Below are positions 42,802-52,700 of a stretch of 64,000 bases of DNA, piece after piece. The notes under the pieces are model-generated. The model saw only the letters and a list, made by a program, of their open reading frames with translations, was not told the DNA's origin and did not search any database. Origin of the DNA: JBBTCX01 sp964494205 (GTDB taxonomy: Bacteria; Planctomycetota; Phycisphaerae; UBA1845); contig CAZBRD010000017.1 of NCBI GenBank assembly GCA_964494205.1, forward strand, positions 1 through 64,000, given 5' to 3'. The first letter of the stretch is position 1, and every line of letters begins with the position of its first letter. Made by a program: the position numbers and the translations under genes.

Positions 42802-44355
42802 TCAGCGCAGAACTCGAGCAGGCAATATGACCGGCTCCTTAAGGCTGATCGGCAGCGAAACCACGAACGTGGCCCCCTTTCCCACGTCGCTGTCGAGCGT
42901 GATGGTTCCTCCCAACATCAGGACCAACTCGCGGGTGATCGCCAGACCCAGCCCTGTCCCCTGATGTTCGCGCGTCGTGGACGAATCCAGCTGGCGGAAT
43001 TGCTCGAAGATGAGAGCATGATCCGCGATCGCAATGCCAGGACCGGTGTCGCTCACTGTCAGTTCCACGCGATCGCCTTCCAGGCTCCGTGCAACGAGAG
43101 ATACCCTGCCTTCCTCCGGCGTGAACTTGATCGCGTTGCTGAGCAGGTTGAACAGAATCTGCTTGATCTTTCCGGAGTCGGTCAAGCATCGTGGCAAATC
43201 CTCAGCAAGCAACAAATCCAAATGCTGACGACGCTGGTCGGCCAAAGGTCTCACAAAATCGATAAGGTCCTGACACATTTCAGCCAGTGAAAACTCCGCG
43301 ATGTGCAGGTTCATTTTCCCGGCTTCGATTTTGGCGAGATCGAGCAAGTCATTGATCAACTCAAGCAGCCCCCTGCCGCTGGTCAGAATGTTCTCTGAAT
43401 ATCGTGCGAGGCGATTTCGATCGACCGATTCCTGCGCCTTCCACGCGTCGCGCAGGAGTTCCGCGAAACCGATGATCGAAACCAGCGGCGTGCGGAGCTC
43501 ATGACTGACGTTTGCGAGGAACTCGCTCTTGAAGCGATTGGCCTCATAAAGTGCGACGTTGGTTTCTGCCAACTCACCGAGCCGCGTGTCGAGTGAACGA
43601 TTGATTTTCACTTGCTCCTCCTGCGCGGTCCGCAAGTGGGCAAGCATGTTGTTTAAGGCTTCGGAGAGCTTCTCGAATTCGTCGCCGCTGTTAATGGTGG
43701 CTTTCACATCGAGATCGCCGGATGTGACCTGCTCGGCAACGCTTTGCAGGTTCACGAGTGGGCGGAGCACCTGTCGATCCGTCACCATGTAGAACACGAG
43801 CAGCGCCAGCACCGCCCCGCTTGATCCGGCGAGCACCGTCGCCACCGTGCTCCAGAATCCCGCGTCCTCGGCTACCGGCAATCTCACATCAATGATGCCG
43901 CGCAACAATCGCGGCTCGGGGTCGACGTCACCTGATCGAACAGCGACCGCCAGACGAAAAACGCGGTTGTCATCCTGCAAGCGCCAGTAGTTTGGCTGAT
44001 GAGGGTTGCGGCCGAGATGGTCGAGGGCTTCGCGGCGGAACCCTTCTGGGCCAACCTGGTCGGCCATAACCAGCGCAGGCGGATCGGCGGACAAGGACAT
44101 CTGTTGTGCGATCAGCCACCACCTGTTGTTGAGTTCGAGCTGAACGGGTGCCCAATCGACGTTGGCCAGATCGACGCTTTGTTGCGCGGCCGAAGCGATT
44201 CGTTTGGCCTGAAGGAGCAAGGCCTGTTCGTTCAGCGCGGACATGTGCAGCCACGGGAAGATGAGCGTCACGCCAATGATCAGCAGAATGGCTGTGCCGA
44301 ATAGAAGGCTGAGCTTCCTGGCGAGCGAATGTCGAAGCCAATCTTTCGGTTTCAT
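42802..44355 (-). CDS. Membrane sensor histidine kinase (orphan)
   Basis: A 517-residue sensor kinase. The N-terminus has a membrane helix (LSLLFGTAILLIIGVTLIFP), then a periplasmic-type domain of about 150 residues, a second helix (VLAGSSGAVLALLVFYMV), a HAMP domain (VLRPLVNLQSVAEQVTSG) and HisKA with FLANVSHELRTPLVSIIG (His near 285). The HATPase domain carries ILFNLLSNAIKFTPEEG and DTGPGI. No response regulator gene is adjacent on either side. The start at 44353-44355 gives an N-terminal helix; a longer frame opens at 44442. Confidence 0.92.
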   Translation of the reverse strand: MKPKDWLRHSLARKLSLLFGTAILLIIGVTLIFPWLHMSALNEQALLLQAKRIASAAQQSVDLANVDWAPVQLELNNRWWLIAQQMSLSADPPALVMADQVGPEGFRREALDHLGRNPHQPNYWRLQDDNRVFRLAVAVRSGDVDPEPRLLRGIIDVRLPVAEDAGFWSTVATVLAGSSGAVLALLVFYMVTDRQVLRPLVNLQSVAEQVTSGDLDVKATINSGDEFEKLSEALNNMLAHLRTAQEEQVKINRSLDTRLGELAETNVALYEANRFKSEFLANVSHELRTPLVSIIGFAELLRDAWKAQESVDRNRLARYSENILTSGRGLLELINDLLDLAKIEAGKMNLHIAEFSLAEMCQDLIDFVRPLADQRRQHLDLLLAEDLPRCLTDSGKIKQILFNLLSNAIKFTPEEGRVSLVARSLEGDRVELTVSDTGPGIAIADHALIFEQFRQLDSSTTREHQGTGLGLAITRELVLMLGGTITLDSDVGKGATFVVSLPISLKEPVILPARVLR

Positions 44356-44509
44356 GCGTTTGTGAGCCCGCGTTTGCTTGTCCACTCGACAAGATTCAAC
44401 GCCGCCTGTTGTCCTTTCAGCCGTGTGACGCAGTATACTCACCTGATATGACGCTTATCACAAGAATACCTGTTCTAATGGTGTTTCTGTTTCGCCCTGC
44501 GAGGACGCT

Positions 44510-45958
44510 ATGAGGAAACCTCTTCTTGTTTTCATGACCCTTGGTTTAGCTTTCGGGCAACCGTGGATGGCGTCCGCCGAGGATCATGCGGCCCGAGGTT
44601 TGGCATCATTTGTGCCGAAAGACGCCGTATTTGCTTGTGTCGCGGAAGGTGATCAACCGAGCGAGTCGTCGAGTTCGCTCGGGTCGATCAAGGCTATGCT
44701 GGACGGCGCTTACGGGTTGGGACTCTTTGGCAATCTCGATATTGAGATGCGCTGCTGGCTTGATTCGCTGACGACGTATGCGGATGTTCTGACGTTCTCT
44801 CATGCCATCGCGCTGCTGGACATTAAGGCTCAGCCGCGATGGGACGGCGGGCATGAGCTGGCGAGCATGAAGCTGGCGCTGATCGTGGATGAGAAGGATC
44901 GAGGCGATGCCATTAACCGCCGCATTCAGCACTTGTTAAACACGTACACGAATAGCAACGAAACAAAGCTTAGTTGCGGTGCGACGGCTGACGGTGAGCA
45001 GTGCAAACTGACGGACGATCGAATTCCGAGCTGGTTCGTCATTGAATGGGGGCGAGTCAACGGGAAGTTTGTCGCGACGATCGGAAAAGATGTGTTCGAT
45101 CAAATCGCCGCGACGATCAGGGATCCCCGACGAGGGCTCGGGCGCGATGAATGGTTTGCGAAAGCACGCGCGGCGACTTCGATACCCAAGGCACCGACTA
45201 TTTGCTACTTGAATATGACGGCTGTGCGACCGACGCTCGACCCAGTGCTGCTACGAAAAGTTGATCAAGTTCTATCCGTGCTGGGATGGAGCGACGTGGA
45301 CCGCGCGATTCTCGCGTTTGATCGCAAGGATCGATTCACGGTGGTGGAAGGGGCTGTGCAGCGGGCGCAGGGAATTCAATCGTTCGCGCTGATCGGTCCC
45401 CAATTCGCGCCGACGGAAACGAACGCGATCCCCGATGAGGCGACGAGAATTGCCGCGATCAACTGCGAACCTCAGGCCCTTCTGAATGGGGTTAGCGATG
45501 CCTACCTGGCTGCGAGAAGCCCACGCGCGCGTGAGGGAATCCGCAAGTTCTGGGGGGATTGGCAGAGCGAAGCCAAGGTTTCGATCGAAGGGGACATTCT
45601 GGAGTATCTCGATCGCGGCGTAGTGATTCACGACTTTCCACCGCACGCGTTCAAGCTGCCGTTCGCGCGGACGGTCATGTTTCGAATCAAGAAAGATCCG
45701 AAGCAGCTGCGCGAAAATGTGGATCGACTGTTCAACTTCATCCGGCAGAATCCATCCTGGATCAGCCCATTGACCCTGAATCGGGGCGACGACGGCACGT
45801 GGTCGATCAATTTGGGCATCGAGGGGCCCGCATTGAGCATGACGGATGAATGGTTCGTTCTGAGCTTTTCGCCACAGTCGGCGCGGCAAGTCGTGTCGCA
45901 AATCAAATCTGGGTCTGGTTCAACGAAGAAGGCATCCGAAGGCCACGCTAGTCGATAA
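44510..45958 (+). CDS. Secreted protein of unknown function
   Basis: A 482-residue exported protein with a signal peptide (LLVFMTLGLAFGQPWMASA, cleavage near AED). No transmembrane segment follows. The mature part shows GLASFVPKDAVFACVAEGD and LAFDRKDRFTVVEGAVQRA, a pattern like DUF3352-type secreted proteins and weakly like the protein at 34 kb. GAGGA lies close to the ATG. The stretch after the stop holds hairpins. Divergent from the sensor kinase; no operon neighbour. Confidence 0.65.
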   Translation: MRKPLLVFMTLGLAFGQPWMASAEDHAARGLASFVPKDAVFACVAEGDQPSESSSSLGSIKAMLDGAYGLGLFGNLDIEMRCWLDSLTTYADVLTFSHAIALLDIKAQPRWDGGHELASMKLALIVDEKDRGDAINRRIQHLLNTYTNSNETKLSCGATADGEQCKLTDDRIPSWFVIEWGRVNGKFVATIGKDVFDQIAATIRDPRRGLGRDEWFAKARAATSIPKAPTICYLNMTAVRPTLDPVLLRKVDQVLSVLGWSDVDRAILAFDRKDRFTVVEGAVQRAQGIQSFALIGPQFAPTETNAIPDEATRIAAINCEPQALLNGVSDAYLAARSPRAREGIRKFWGDWQSEAKVSIEGDILEYLDRGVVIHDFPPHAFKLPFARTVMFRIKKDPKQLRENVDRLFNFIRQNPSWISPLTLNRGDDGTWSINLGIEGPALSMTDEWFVLSFSPQSARQVVSQIKSGSGSTKKASEGHASR

Positions 45959-46010
45959 CGTTCAAGCTTATTGCTCGCCGAAACTTGACACTTTGTTCAT
46001 CAAAAAAAGC

Positions 46011-46033
46011 GGCCCGGTGGGGTGGACCGGGCC
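46011..46033 (-). terminator. Hairpin with minus-strand T7 tract
   Basis: GGCCCGGT-N7-ACCGGGCC. On the minus strand it is followed by GC and seven T, the form of a factor-independent terminator for leftward transcription. No leftward gene is seen immediately to its right, so its transcript is unknown; it could also stop transcripts reading in from the right. Confidence 0.6.
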
Positions 46034-46041
46034 TTGGGGAA

Positions 46042-46064
46042 CCGTCCAATGGGGGATTGGACGG
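46042..46064. repeat. Second hairpin next to the terminator
   Basis: CCGTCCAAT-GGGGG-ATTGGACGG, a perfect 9-bp inverted repeat eight bases after the first hairpin. No T tract on either strand. Its role is unknown. Confidence 0.6.
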
Positions 46065-46259
46065 AGAGTGATTAAGCTTGATCGCAGTCAGGAAAGCGGC
46101 AACGTCTTAATAACGTGAAACTTACCCCAAACCCGCAACCGAGTCCTGATAATACCAGATCAACACGGCCGAGAAAAGAGCTAATTCAGGTCTTTCTGGT
46201 AAGCAGTTATTGCCGGTTTGGGGTATTGCGCGTGGTTATGGGCGGCTGGAGCTAATGGG

Positions 46260-46288
46260 CTGGCATGAACACCGTTGGGACTTATAAT
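46260..46288 (+). promoter_or_regulatory. Promoter of the M28 peptidase gene
   Basis: CTGGCA (46260-46265), a 17-base spacer and a perfect TATAAT (46283-46288). Transcription would start near 46295, about 65 bases before the ATG. The -35 box matches four of six bases. Confidence 0.6.
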
Positions 46289-46359
46289 CATCGCCATCCT
46301 ACGCTAATCCGTAAGGCGTTGAGCAATAAAGTGTTACGCATTTTTGTGAGTTCTTACTG

Positions 46360-47832
46360 ATGACAAGATTCGTTCCGATTCGGCGGATGGCAATTCGCGC
46401 GACTCTCGTCGCTTTGGTTTGGGTGGTGCCCGTTCTCGGCGAGACCAAAACGGAATCGAAAGTCGAGAGTGCGGCGACTGGGAAAAAGTTGTCCGAGCGC
46501 TACCACGAAGTTTCCGAACGGATCGTTAAGGAAGCGATGTCGGCGAACGACTCCTGGCGGAAACTGGAAGTACTTTGTGACGAGATCGGCCACCGACTCA
46601 GCGGGTCGGCGGGGCTGGAGAAGGCCGTGAAATGGGCGGCGGACGAAATGAGTCGCGATGGACACGAGAATGTTCGCCTTGAACCGGTCATAGTGCCCAA
46701 GTGGGTGCGGGGACAGGAATCGATCACGCTGCTCGAACCGCGCAAGGATACTTTGTTCATGATCGGCCTTGGTGGGTCGGTGGGAACGCCGCCTGAGGGG
46801 ATCACCGCGCAGGTCATTTCGGTGAAGGACGAGAAAGAGCTTGAAGAACTCGGCGACCAAGTGAAGGGGAAGATCGTTCTCTTCGACAACCCGATGCCGC
46901 CGTATGACCCGGTGCTCGGTTCGCAGTATGGCACCTTTGTCAGATTCCGCTCGCGTGGGCCTCAGATGGCTGCGAAGCAGGGAGCGGTGGCTTGTCTGGT
47001 ACGCTCGGTCACGGCGAAGAGTCTGCGATCGCCACACACGGGCGCGACCAATTACGGCGACGCGGAAGTGAAGATTCCGGCGGCGGCCATCTCGACTGAG
47101 GATTCGGCCATGATCGCGCGACTGAATGCGCGAAAAGTTCCGGTTGTCGTCAATCTGAAAATGGAAGCGCGAACTGAGGAGCCTGCGCCGTCGGCCAATG
47201 TGATCGGCGAGATTCGCGGGTCTGAGAAGCCGGACGAAATCGTGATCATCAGTGGGCATCTCGATTCCTGGGATGCTGGTTGCGGCGCGCACGATGACGG
47301 CGGCGGATGTGTGCAAGCGATGGAAGCACTCAACGTGCTTCGCAAGTTGAAGCTGCAGCCGAAGCGGACGATTCGCGCGATTCTGTGGACGAATGAGGAG
47401 AACGGCCTCGCGGGCGGGAAGGCGTATGCGAAGGAGCATGAGGCTGAGTTACCGAAGCATGTGGCTGCGATCGAATCGGACGGCGGATCGTTTAGACCGA
47501 CGGGGTATTCGGTGGATTGCTCGGACGAGGACAAGCGGGCGCTCGCGGTCGATCAGATGAATGACATCCTGAGTTTGTTCGAGAAATCGATCGGGCCGAT
47601 GACTGCGAAGAAAGGCGGATCGGGTGCGGACATAGGGCCGATGAAGCCGGCGGGATTCGTGATGATGGGCCACGAGGTCGAGGGCACGATCTACTTCGAT
47701 TATCACCACACGCATGCGGACACGCTGGACAAGGTGAACCCGACGGAGCTTTCGCAGAACGTGGCTGTGATGGCGACGGTGGCGTACATACTGGCGGATA
47801 TGCCGGAGCGGTTGGGGGAAACGGCGAAGTAA
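46360..47832 (+). CDS. M28-family zinc metallopeptidase with PA domain
   Basis: A 490-residue exported peptidase. A signal peptide (MAIRATLVALVWVVPVLGE) leads to an N-terminal region, then a PA-like inserted domain and the M28 catalytic domain. Zinc-binding residues are visible: GHLDSWD, AHDDGGG, NEENGL, ESDGG and YHHTHADT. The spacing is that of an aminopeptidase or carboxypeptidase of this family. It probably degrades peptides in the periplasm (inference). A promoter lies just upstream, so it is the first gene of its transcript. Confidence 0.92.
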   Translation: MTRFVPIRRMAIRATLVALVWVVPVLGETKTESKVESAATGKKLSERYHEVSERIVKEAMSANDSWRKLEVLCDEIGHRLSGSAGLEKAVKWAADEMSRDGHENVRLEPVIVPKWVRGQESITLLEPRKDTLFMIGLGGSVGTPPEGITAQVISVKDEKELEELGDQVKGKIVLFDNPMPPYDPVLGSQYGTFVRFRSRGPQMAAKQGAVACLVRSVTAKSLRSPHTGATNYGDAEVKIPAAAISTEDSAMIARLNARKVPVVVNLKMEARTEEPAPSANVIGEIRGSEKPDEIVIISGHLDSWDAGCGAHDDGGGCVQAMEALNVLRKLKLQPKRTIRAILWTNEENGLAGGKAYAKEHEAELPKHVAAIESDGGSFRPTGYSVDCSDEDKRALAVDQMNDILSLFEKSIGPMTAKKGGSGADIGPMKPAGFVMMGHEVEGTIYFDYHHTHADTLDKVNPTELSQNVAVMATVAYILADMPERLGETAK

Positions 47833-47883
47833 AGCCTAAAGCCTAAAGCCAAAAACCTAAATGCATGACGGTGTGTGCAATTA

Positions 47884-48369
47884 ATGAACGCACGGTGGAT
47901 CATTATTGTGGTCGTTTTGATTGCTGCGATGCTCATAGCTGGTACTGCATGGTTTAGGCATCCAAATCCTACGGGTCAATTCTTCGAAGCGTTTTCCACT
48001 CAACCTGCAAGTACAGTAAAATACCTTCGCGCATATCGACGTTATGTTGGGGGGCCCGGTGACACCGTCGTTTTGCTCAGGTTCAATGCCGACCGCAGTG
48101 CGGTTGCCCAAGCTCTCTCCGGGCGAATATTTGAGCGAGACGTAACCATCGTGGACAATTGGTTTGTAAGAAATCAAGACCTTGATCGCTTATGGTATGG
48201 TTTATTCGCGACCTATTATGAGTATGGAGGTCGAGATTGGACGGTCCCTGAAAAGCTGTTTGCACCAGAGGTCTATCGTTGGAATGGAATGACGTCCCCC
48301 ATAGTCAAGATCACCTTTCTTTGGGATTCAAATAGCGGGGAAGCCTATGTAGTCATGACGAAGGGCTAA
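47884..48369 (+). CDS. Membrane-anchored small protein
   Basis: A 161-residue protein with one N-terminal hydrophobic anchor (WIIIVVVLIAAMLIAGTAWF) and a soluble, mostly beta region (VVLLRFNADRSAVAQALSG, RDVTIVDNWF). The ATG at 47884 follows a GTG three codons earlier. No family is recognised. A tandem AAAGCCT repeat (47831-47850) precedes it. It is 51 bases from the peptidase stop. Confidence 0.55.
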   Translation: MNARWIIIVVVLIAAMLIAGTAWFRHPNPTGQFFEAFSTQPASTVKYLRAYRRYVGGPGDTVVLLRFNADRSAVAQALSGRIFERDVTIVDNWFVRNQDLDRLWYGLFATYYEYGGRDWTVPEKLFAPEVYRWNGMTSPIVKITFLWDSNSGEAYVVMTKG

Positions 48370-48494
48370 CCAACAAACTAATTGGCGTGCGTGCCGCCGA
48401 TCACACTGTACGCAAGCGGCACCAAAATCCAGTACTACTATTTATGAGTAGTATCGAAGTTATGCGAAAATTAGCCGCGCTGGGTACCATGCCA

Positions 48495-49475
48495 TTACAA
48501 TTCGCCGGCCTTGGTCAGCGTCTCTATCCATGCATCCACGGCGCTGCGACGTTCACCGTGTGTTGCTTTTTCCCAGAAACCTATCCCTTTGGGTGGACGA
48601 GTTTTTGACATGTCCATCAGGAGGCGGGCGGTTTTTTTCACTGAGCCGGACGGCTCATCTTTGGCCAGTTCTTCCAAGAGTGCTTTACGTGCCGCAACAG
48701 GGATTCGGCGAAGAGCTCTTTTTCCAGCTTCTGATATTTGTTTCGATTTTTCCATCGCGAACATGGCGACGAAAAAGCGCGCGGCGTCGGCTTCGCTCTC
48801 GCTGGCGCGCACTAACAACACTGCGGCTGTGTCTTCTATGTCGCGGGCGAGCGGGCCCTTGTAGGTTGTAGTCAATATTTCTTTGAGTTCGTCGGGTTTG
48901 ACTTCCTCTTTGCGAGTTATGATGAAACGCAACGAGGCGAGCACAGTGTCGGGCTCGGCATCGGGCTCTTTCAATGCAGGCACCAGTGTCTTTTCGCCGT
49001 ACTCCTCAAAATCCTTGACGACTTGCGTGAGGTAAATGGATGCAACCGCCGGTTGCAGCGCGGAAGTCCGCGGAACACCTCACCGGAAGCCTTTGACACA
49101 GGTCGGTTTGCTCTGTTTGTCGAGAGGGCTCAAATGATATGGTGAAATCGCGCGATATCCGCTGGCTTGATTGACGCCGAGCTGCGAGGCCAAGTCGCGA
49201 TTCAGTTCCATGGGGAGGACAAGGATAACGACTTTAGCGAGCAGACTCTGAGAAACGCCGCCCTGGACGTAATAGGCTTCGTACTGTTCCATTCCCCCCT
49301 GGTTATTTGGGAGAAAATGCACAACGAGGGGGCAGCACTCCGTCATGGCCTGCCTTCGCGCTTCTTCGGACCGCGCGGCGTGAAATACGCGGGGAGACTT
49401 TGATTCCGGAATAGGCGCTGCGATTGCAAGCATTAGCAAGAGTTGTTTGGTCAGCAGAGAGCAGATCCCGTACAT
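48495..49475 (-). pseudogene. Secreted thioredoxin-like protein gene split by an in-frame TGA
   Basis: Two open parts in the same frame. The first (49080-49475, 131 residues) starts with a signal peptide (LLLMLAIAAPIPESKS) and has CCPLVVHFLPNNQGG, which recalls a thioredoxin-fold protein. It ends CVKGFR-TGA. The same frame then continues without another stop to 48495 (GVPRTSALQPAVASIYLTQV, KDFEEYGEKTLVPALKEPD), though its earliest usable start is a GTG at 48981-48983, too far in. Two back-to-back palindromes (49041-49057, 49059-49072) lie right after the TGA. Either a recent nonsense mutation, a repeat insertion that made a stop, or recoding. Confidence 0.55.
49041..49072. repeat. Palindrome pair just after the in-frame TGA
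   Basis: TGCAACC-GCC-GGTTGCA and CGCGG-AAGT-CCGCG, adjacent, inside the open frame that continues after the stop codon. They resemble a small palindromic repeat of the kind seen elsewhere in frame in this window. Confidence 0.55.
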
Positions 49476-49607
49476 ATGGCGGTCTCCGAATGTAGAAAAC
49501 GAACGGTGAACCGCAGGCGAGTGTAATCCATTGGACGAACTGCGACAAGGATTGCATTGAGCAATACATTTATGTCGTTGCATCATGGACATATGGAAAT
49601 TGATGAG

Positions 49608-49694
49608 TTCGTCCGCCCTACGGGCGGGAGCAACAGAAAGAGCATTAATCCAGGGGCTGAGAGCCCCTGGCAACTATCGTGCGCCTTCCAGGCG
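49608..49694. repeat. R1 structured repeat, copy C
   Basis: Three hairpins: CCGCCC-TAC-GGGCGG; CCAGGGGCT-GAG-AGCCCCTGG; GCGCCT-TCC-AGGCG. Stems two and three differ from copies A and B with both partners changed. Linker CAACTATCGT is identical to copy A. It is between two minus-strand genes. Confidence 0.85.
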
Positions 49695-49758
49695 AAACTC
49701 AAGGGCAGATTCTCTTCACACTGCCGTCCTCTATTTGAATGCATTGAGAAGAGGCCCG

Positions 49759-52700
49759 TCACTCACTGCGCAGTGCCGGCAGTAGTGGTTTACCGAGCGC
49801 GGAGTTTAGCGCGAGGGTGGCGAGGGTGAGGCCGAGGGTGATGACGAGGGCGAGCGTGGCGGCGAGTTTGAGCCAAGGGACGACTTCAGGTTGTGTGAGC
49901 CATTGCGGGGCGATGGCGATGAGCGCGGAGGCCGAGCCGAGGGCGATACCGGTGATGAGTACAGCGGCGTTTTCGAGCTGGACGACGCGCTTGACGTGCG
50001 ATTTGTTGAAGCCGAGGGCGGTCATGAGGGCGAGTTCGGAGCGGCGCTCCCAGACCTGGCGGACGAGGATGGCGGCGAGGCCCGCGACGCCGAGTAGGAG
50101 GCCGAGGCCGCCGAGGGTTTGGAAGGTGCTGATATACGTGTTCTGAACGACGAGGAATTCGCGGAGGCGGTCGGACGCGGGTTGGACGTCGAAGACGAAG
50201 GGGGCGAGGGAATGCTCGAGGGATTGAGAAAGTAAGGCAAATTCCTGACCCTGATGCATGGCGGCGCTTCGCTTGGCCATGCCACTCGACGAGCCGTCGT
50301 CACTTTCCACGGCCAAGCTACGCTTGACCGTGCCACCCTCTGACATTTCATGAGGGATAGCGGTGCTGCGATTGGTCATACCATCCACATGCTCTGTATC
50401 AATGAGGAAGAATGAGTAACCGCTGCGCGAGGGGAAGAGTCGCGTGAAGTTGGATTCGGACATGATGACTTCGGATTGCAGAACGCTGTTCTTCAACATG
50501 CCGACGATGCGGAGTTTGCGGAGTTGGCCGTGGTCGTCGGGGATGATGAGGTCCTGACCGAGATTGAGATGCAACTGCCAGCGGATGGCACTCTCGTCGG
50601 CGATGACGGGGATGGGAGCGTCGAGTTCAGTCTTTGGAGGTACTTTAGCACTGTCCGCCGGGAGCCCCTCACCCCGACCCTCCCCCCAAGAGGGGGAGGG
50701 AGAGTTGGAGTCTGAAGACAATTTGCGGTCGAGAAGAAGCCAAGGGTTTTCCTTCTCGTCACTTGATTCGGCTAGTGACCCGGCGAAGGTGAATCCGCCG
50801 CGGGCGATCATTTCTTCTGTCGCGCCGAGGATGCGCGGGGTTTTCTTACTGTAGGGGTTTTTGCAGCTCGCGTCGTCGCCGGGGCGCAGGCGGAACGGCA
50901 TGGCGCGAACGTTATCGAGTGATTGTGATTCGTCGTCAGAGAAGTTTAGCGATTTGCGGCCCTCTGGGGTGTTCAAATCGTATTGTAGCGGGACGGCGGA
51001 CTCGGCGATGAGCGAGAAGCCACCGGTGCCGGAATGGCGGTCGGTGGAGTCGGCGACGTCGAGGCGAAATGCGCCGACCGAGACGATAACGAATACGGCC
51101 GAGGCGATGAGTGTCATGGTCATGACACTTCGCGAGGGGTGTCGGCGGAGGTTGCTGAAGGCGAGGCGAAGGAGCGGAAAGCGAGAACGACCTACGCCAC
51201 TGGGGTTGTTGGAATGCGCGCCATCGTTGACATTCAAAAGACCCTCACCCCTACCCCTCTCCCTAAGAGGGAGAGGGATTGTCAAATCATCTGGCGACGA
51301 AATACGCGAATTGGATGCTCGTCTAAGGGTCGCCGAAATCAGGAGAATTGAGGCGGTCAGTAGCAGCACTCCCCCACCGAAGAAGGCGGCGACTTGCGGA
51401 ATTTGGTTCGTTACGAGTGGTGCAAAGACGAGCGCGATGGCGAGTACGAAACTTGCGATGGCGATCGTCCTACGAGTGTTACTACGGGGACCAGAGACAA
51501 GTGCAGATTCCGATCTCAACGCGCCGGCTAGTAGTGCACGCGGGTGCCATTTCGTGACACCGCGAACCGAATAGGCGATTGAGCCAAGTGAAATGAGGAA
51601 GCCAGTCGCGAAGCCGATGATGAGGCTCGTCGGTGAAACTGATAGATGAAGGAAAGGGGTCTGTAGCGCGGCGGACCACCATGTGCTGAGGCCGGTGAGC
51701 ATCGCCCATGAGTAGGCGATCGAGCCGATGAGACCGAGGGCGCTGCCGAGACCGGCGACAATTGCGCCTTCGGCGAGGAGGAGTCGCGTGATGGTGCGCG
51801 AGGTTTGGCCGGTGGCGAGGATGAGGCCGATTTCGGAGGCGCGGCGCTCGACCAGGAGCCGGAAGAGGAGCGATGCGAGCGTGGCGGCGGCGATGATGAG
51901 GAAGAAGCTGAAGCTGATGAACAGCATGCCGAAGTCGGTGCTGCCGCGGCTGGCGGCGGTCATTTGCTCGCGGAGGGGTTGGATGCCGAAACCGAAGGCG
52001 GGCCAATCGATGCAGGCGCGTAGCTCTTTTTCAAACGCGAGTTTGGTTTCTTCGAGTGTCTGATTTGTTGCGGCGGCGATGCGTATCGAGGTGAGGCGGC
52101 CAAAGCGTTCGCCCTGCTCGGCCCAGAGGCGGCGGCCGTCGGCGAGGGAGATGATTGCCTTGGGTGCGGCGGTGTAATGATCCCAATATTCTTCGTCCTG
52201 ATTTTTGATGCGCGAGATTTCGAGCGGGAAGGGAGGGTTCCAGTCGGCCAGGTTTTTGGCGTCGGTGATGCCTTTGTATTCGGGGGTCCAGGTGGGGTCG
52301 GCGGTGGAGGCTGTCGTGACGATGCCGCGAACGGTGAAGCAGGCGTCGCGGGTTTCGAGTTGGCCAAAGTCGGCGGTGATGTAGTACGTGAGGCAGACGG
52401 TGTCGTACTGTTTCGCGCCGAGTTCGGCGGCGGTCCAATCGTTGAGCAGGATTTGGCCGGGTTCGAGGTTGGGTGCGGGAGTGCCGTCGGTGAGTTTGAG
52501 CGATGCCTTTTGTGCACTCGATTTGTTGTCGAGGGCGACGACGATGGAGTACGGGACGTCGCGGGATTTGGGTGGCGCGGATGCAGGCTCGCCGGATGGT
52601 TTCAGTGAGATTGTGTTGGCGAGATAAGCGAGGACATCTGCATGTGGAGCGTTTGTCTTTTCAATGACGGCGCGAGCAGCGGATTCGATTTGCGGATCGA

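Larger units (their letters stand above)
45959..46359. other. Gap with hairpins and the M28 peptidase promoter
   Basis: About 400 bases between two plus-strand genes: two hairpins near 46011-46064, a region of no identified role (46065-46259) and a promoter at 46260-46288. A minus-strand small RNA ending at the 46011 hairpin is possible but unsupported. Confidence 0.45.

Noticed and set aside
49041..49082. Selenocysteine insertion at the in-frame TGA
   Set aside because: The hairpins after the TGA have loops without the usual guanine-containing bacterial SECIS apex, and no Cys-like context (such as CxxU) is seen. Not excluded, but not supported.
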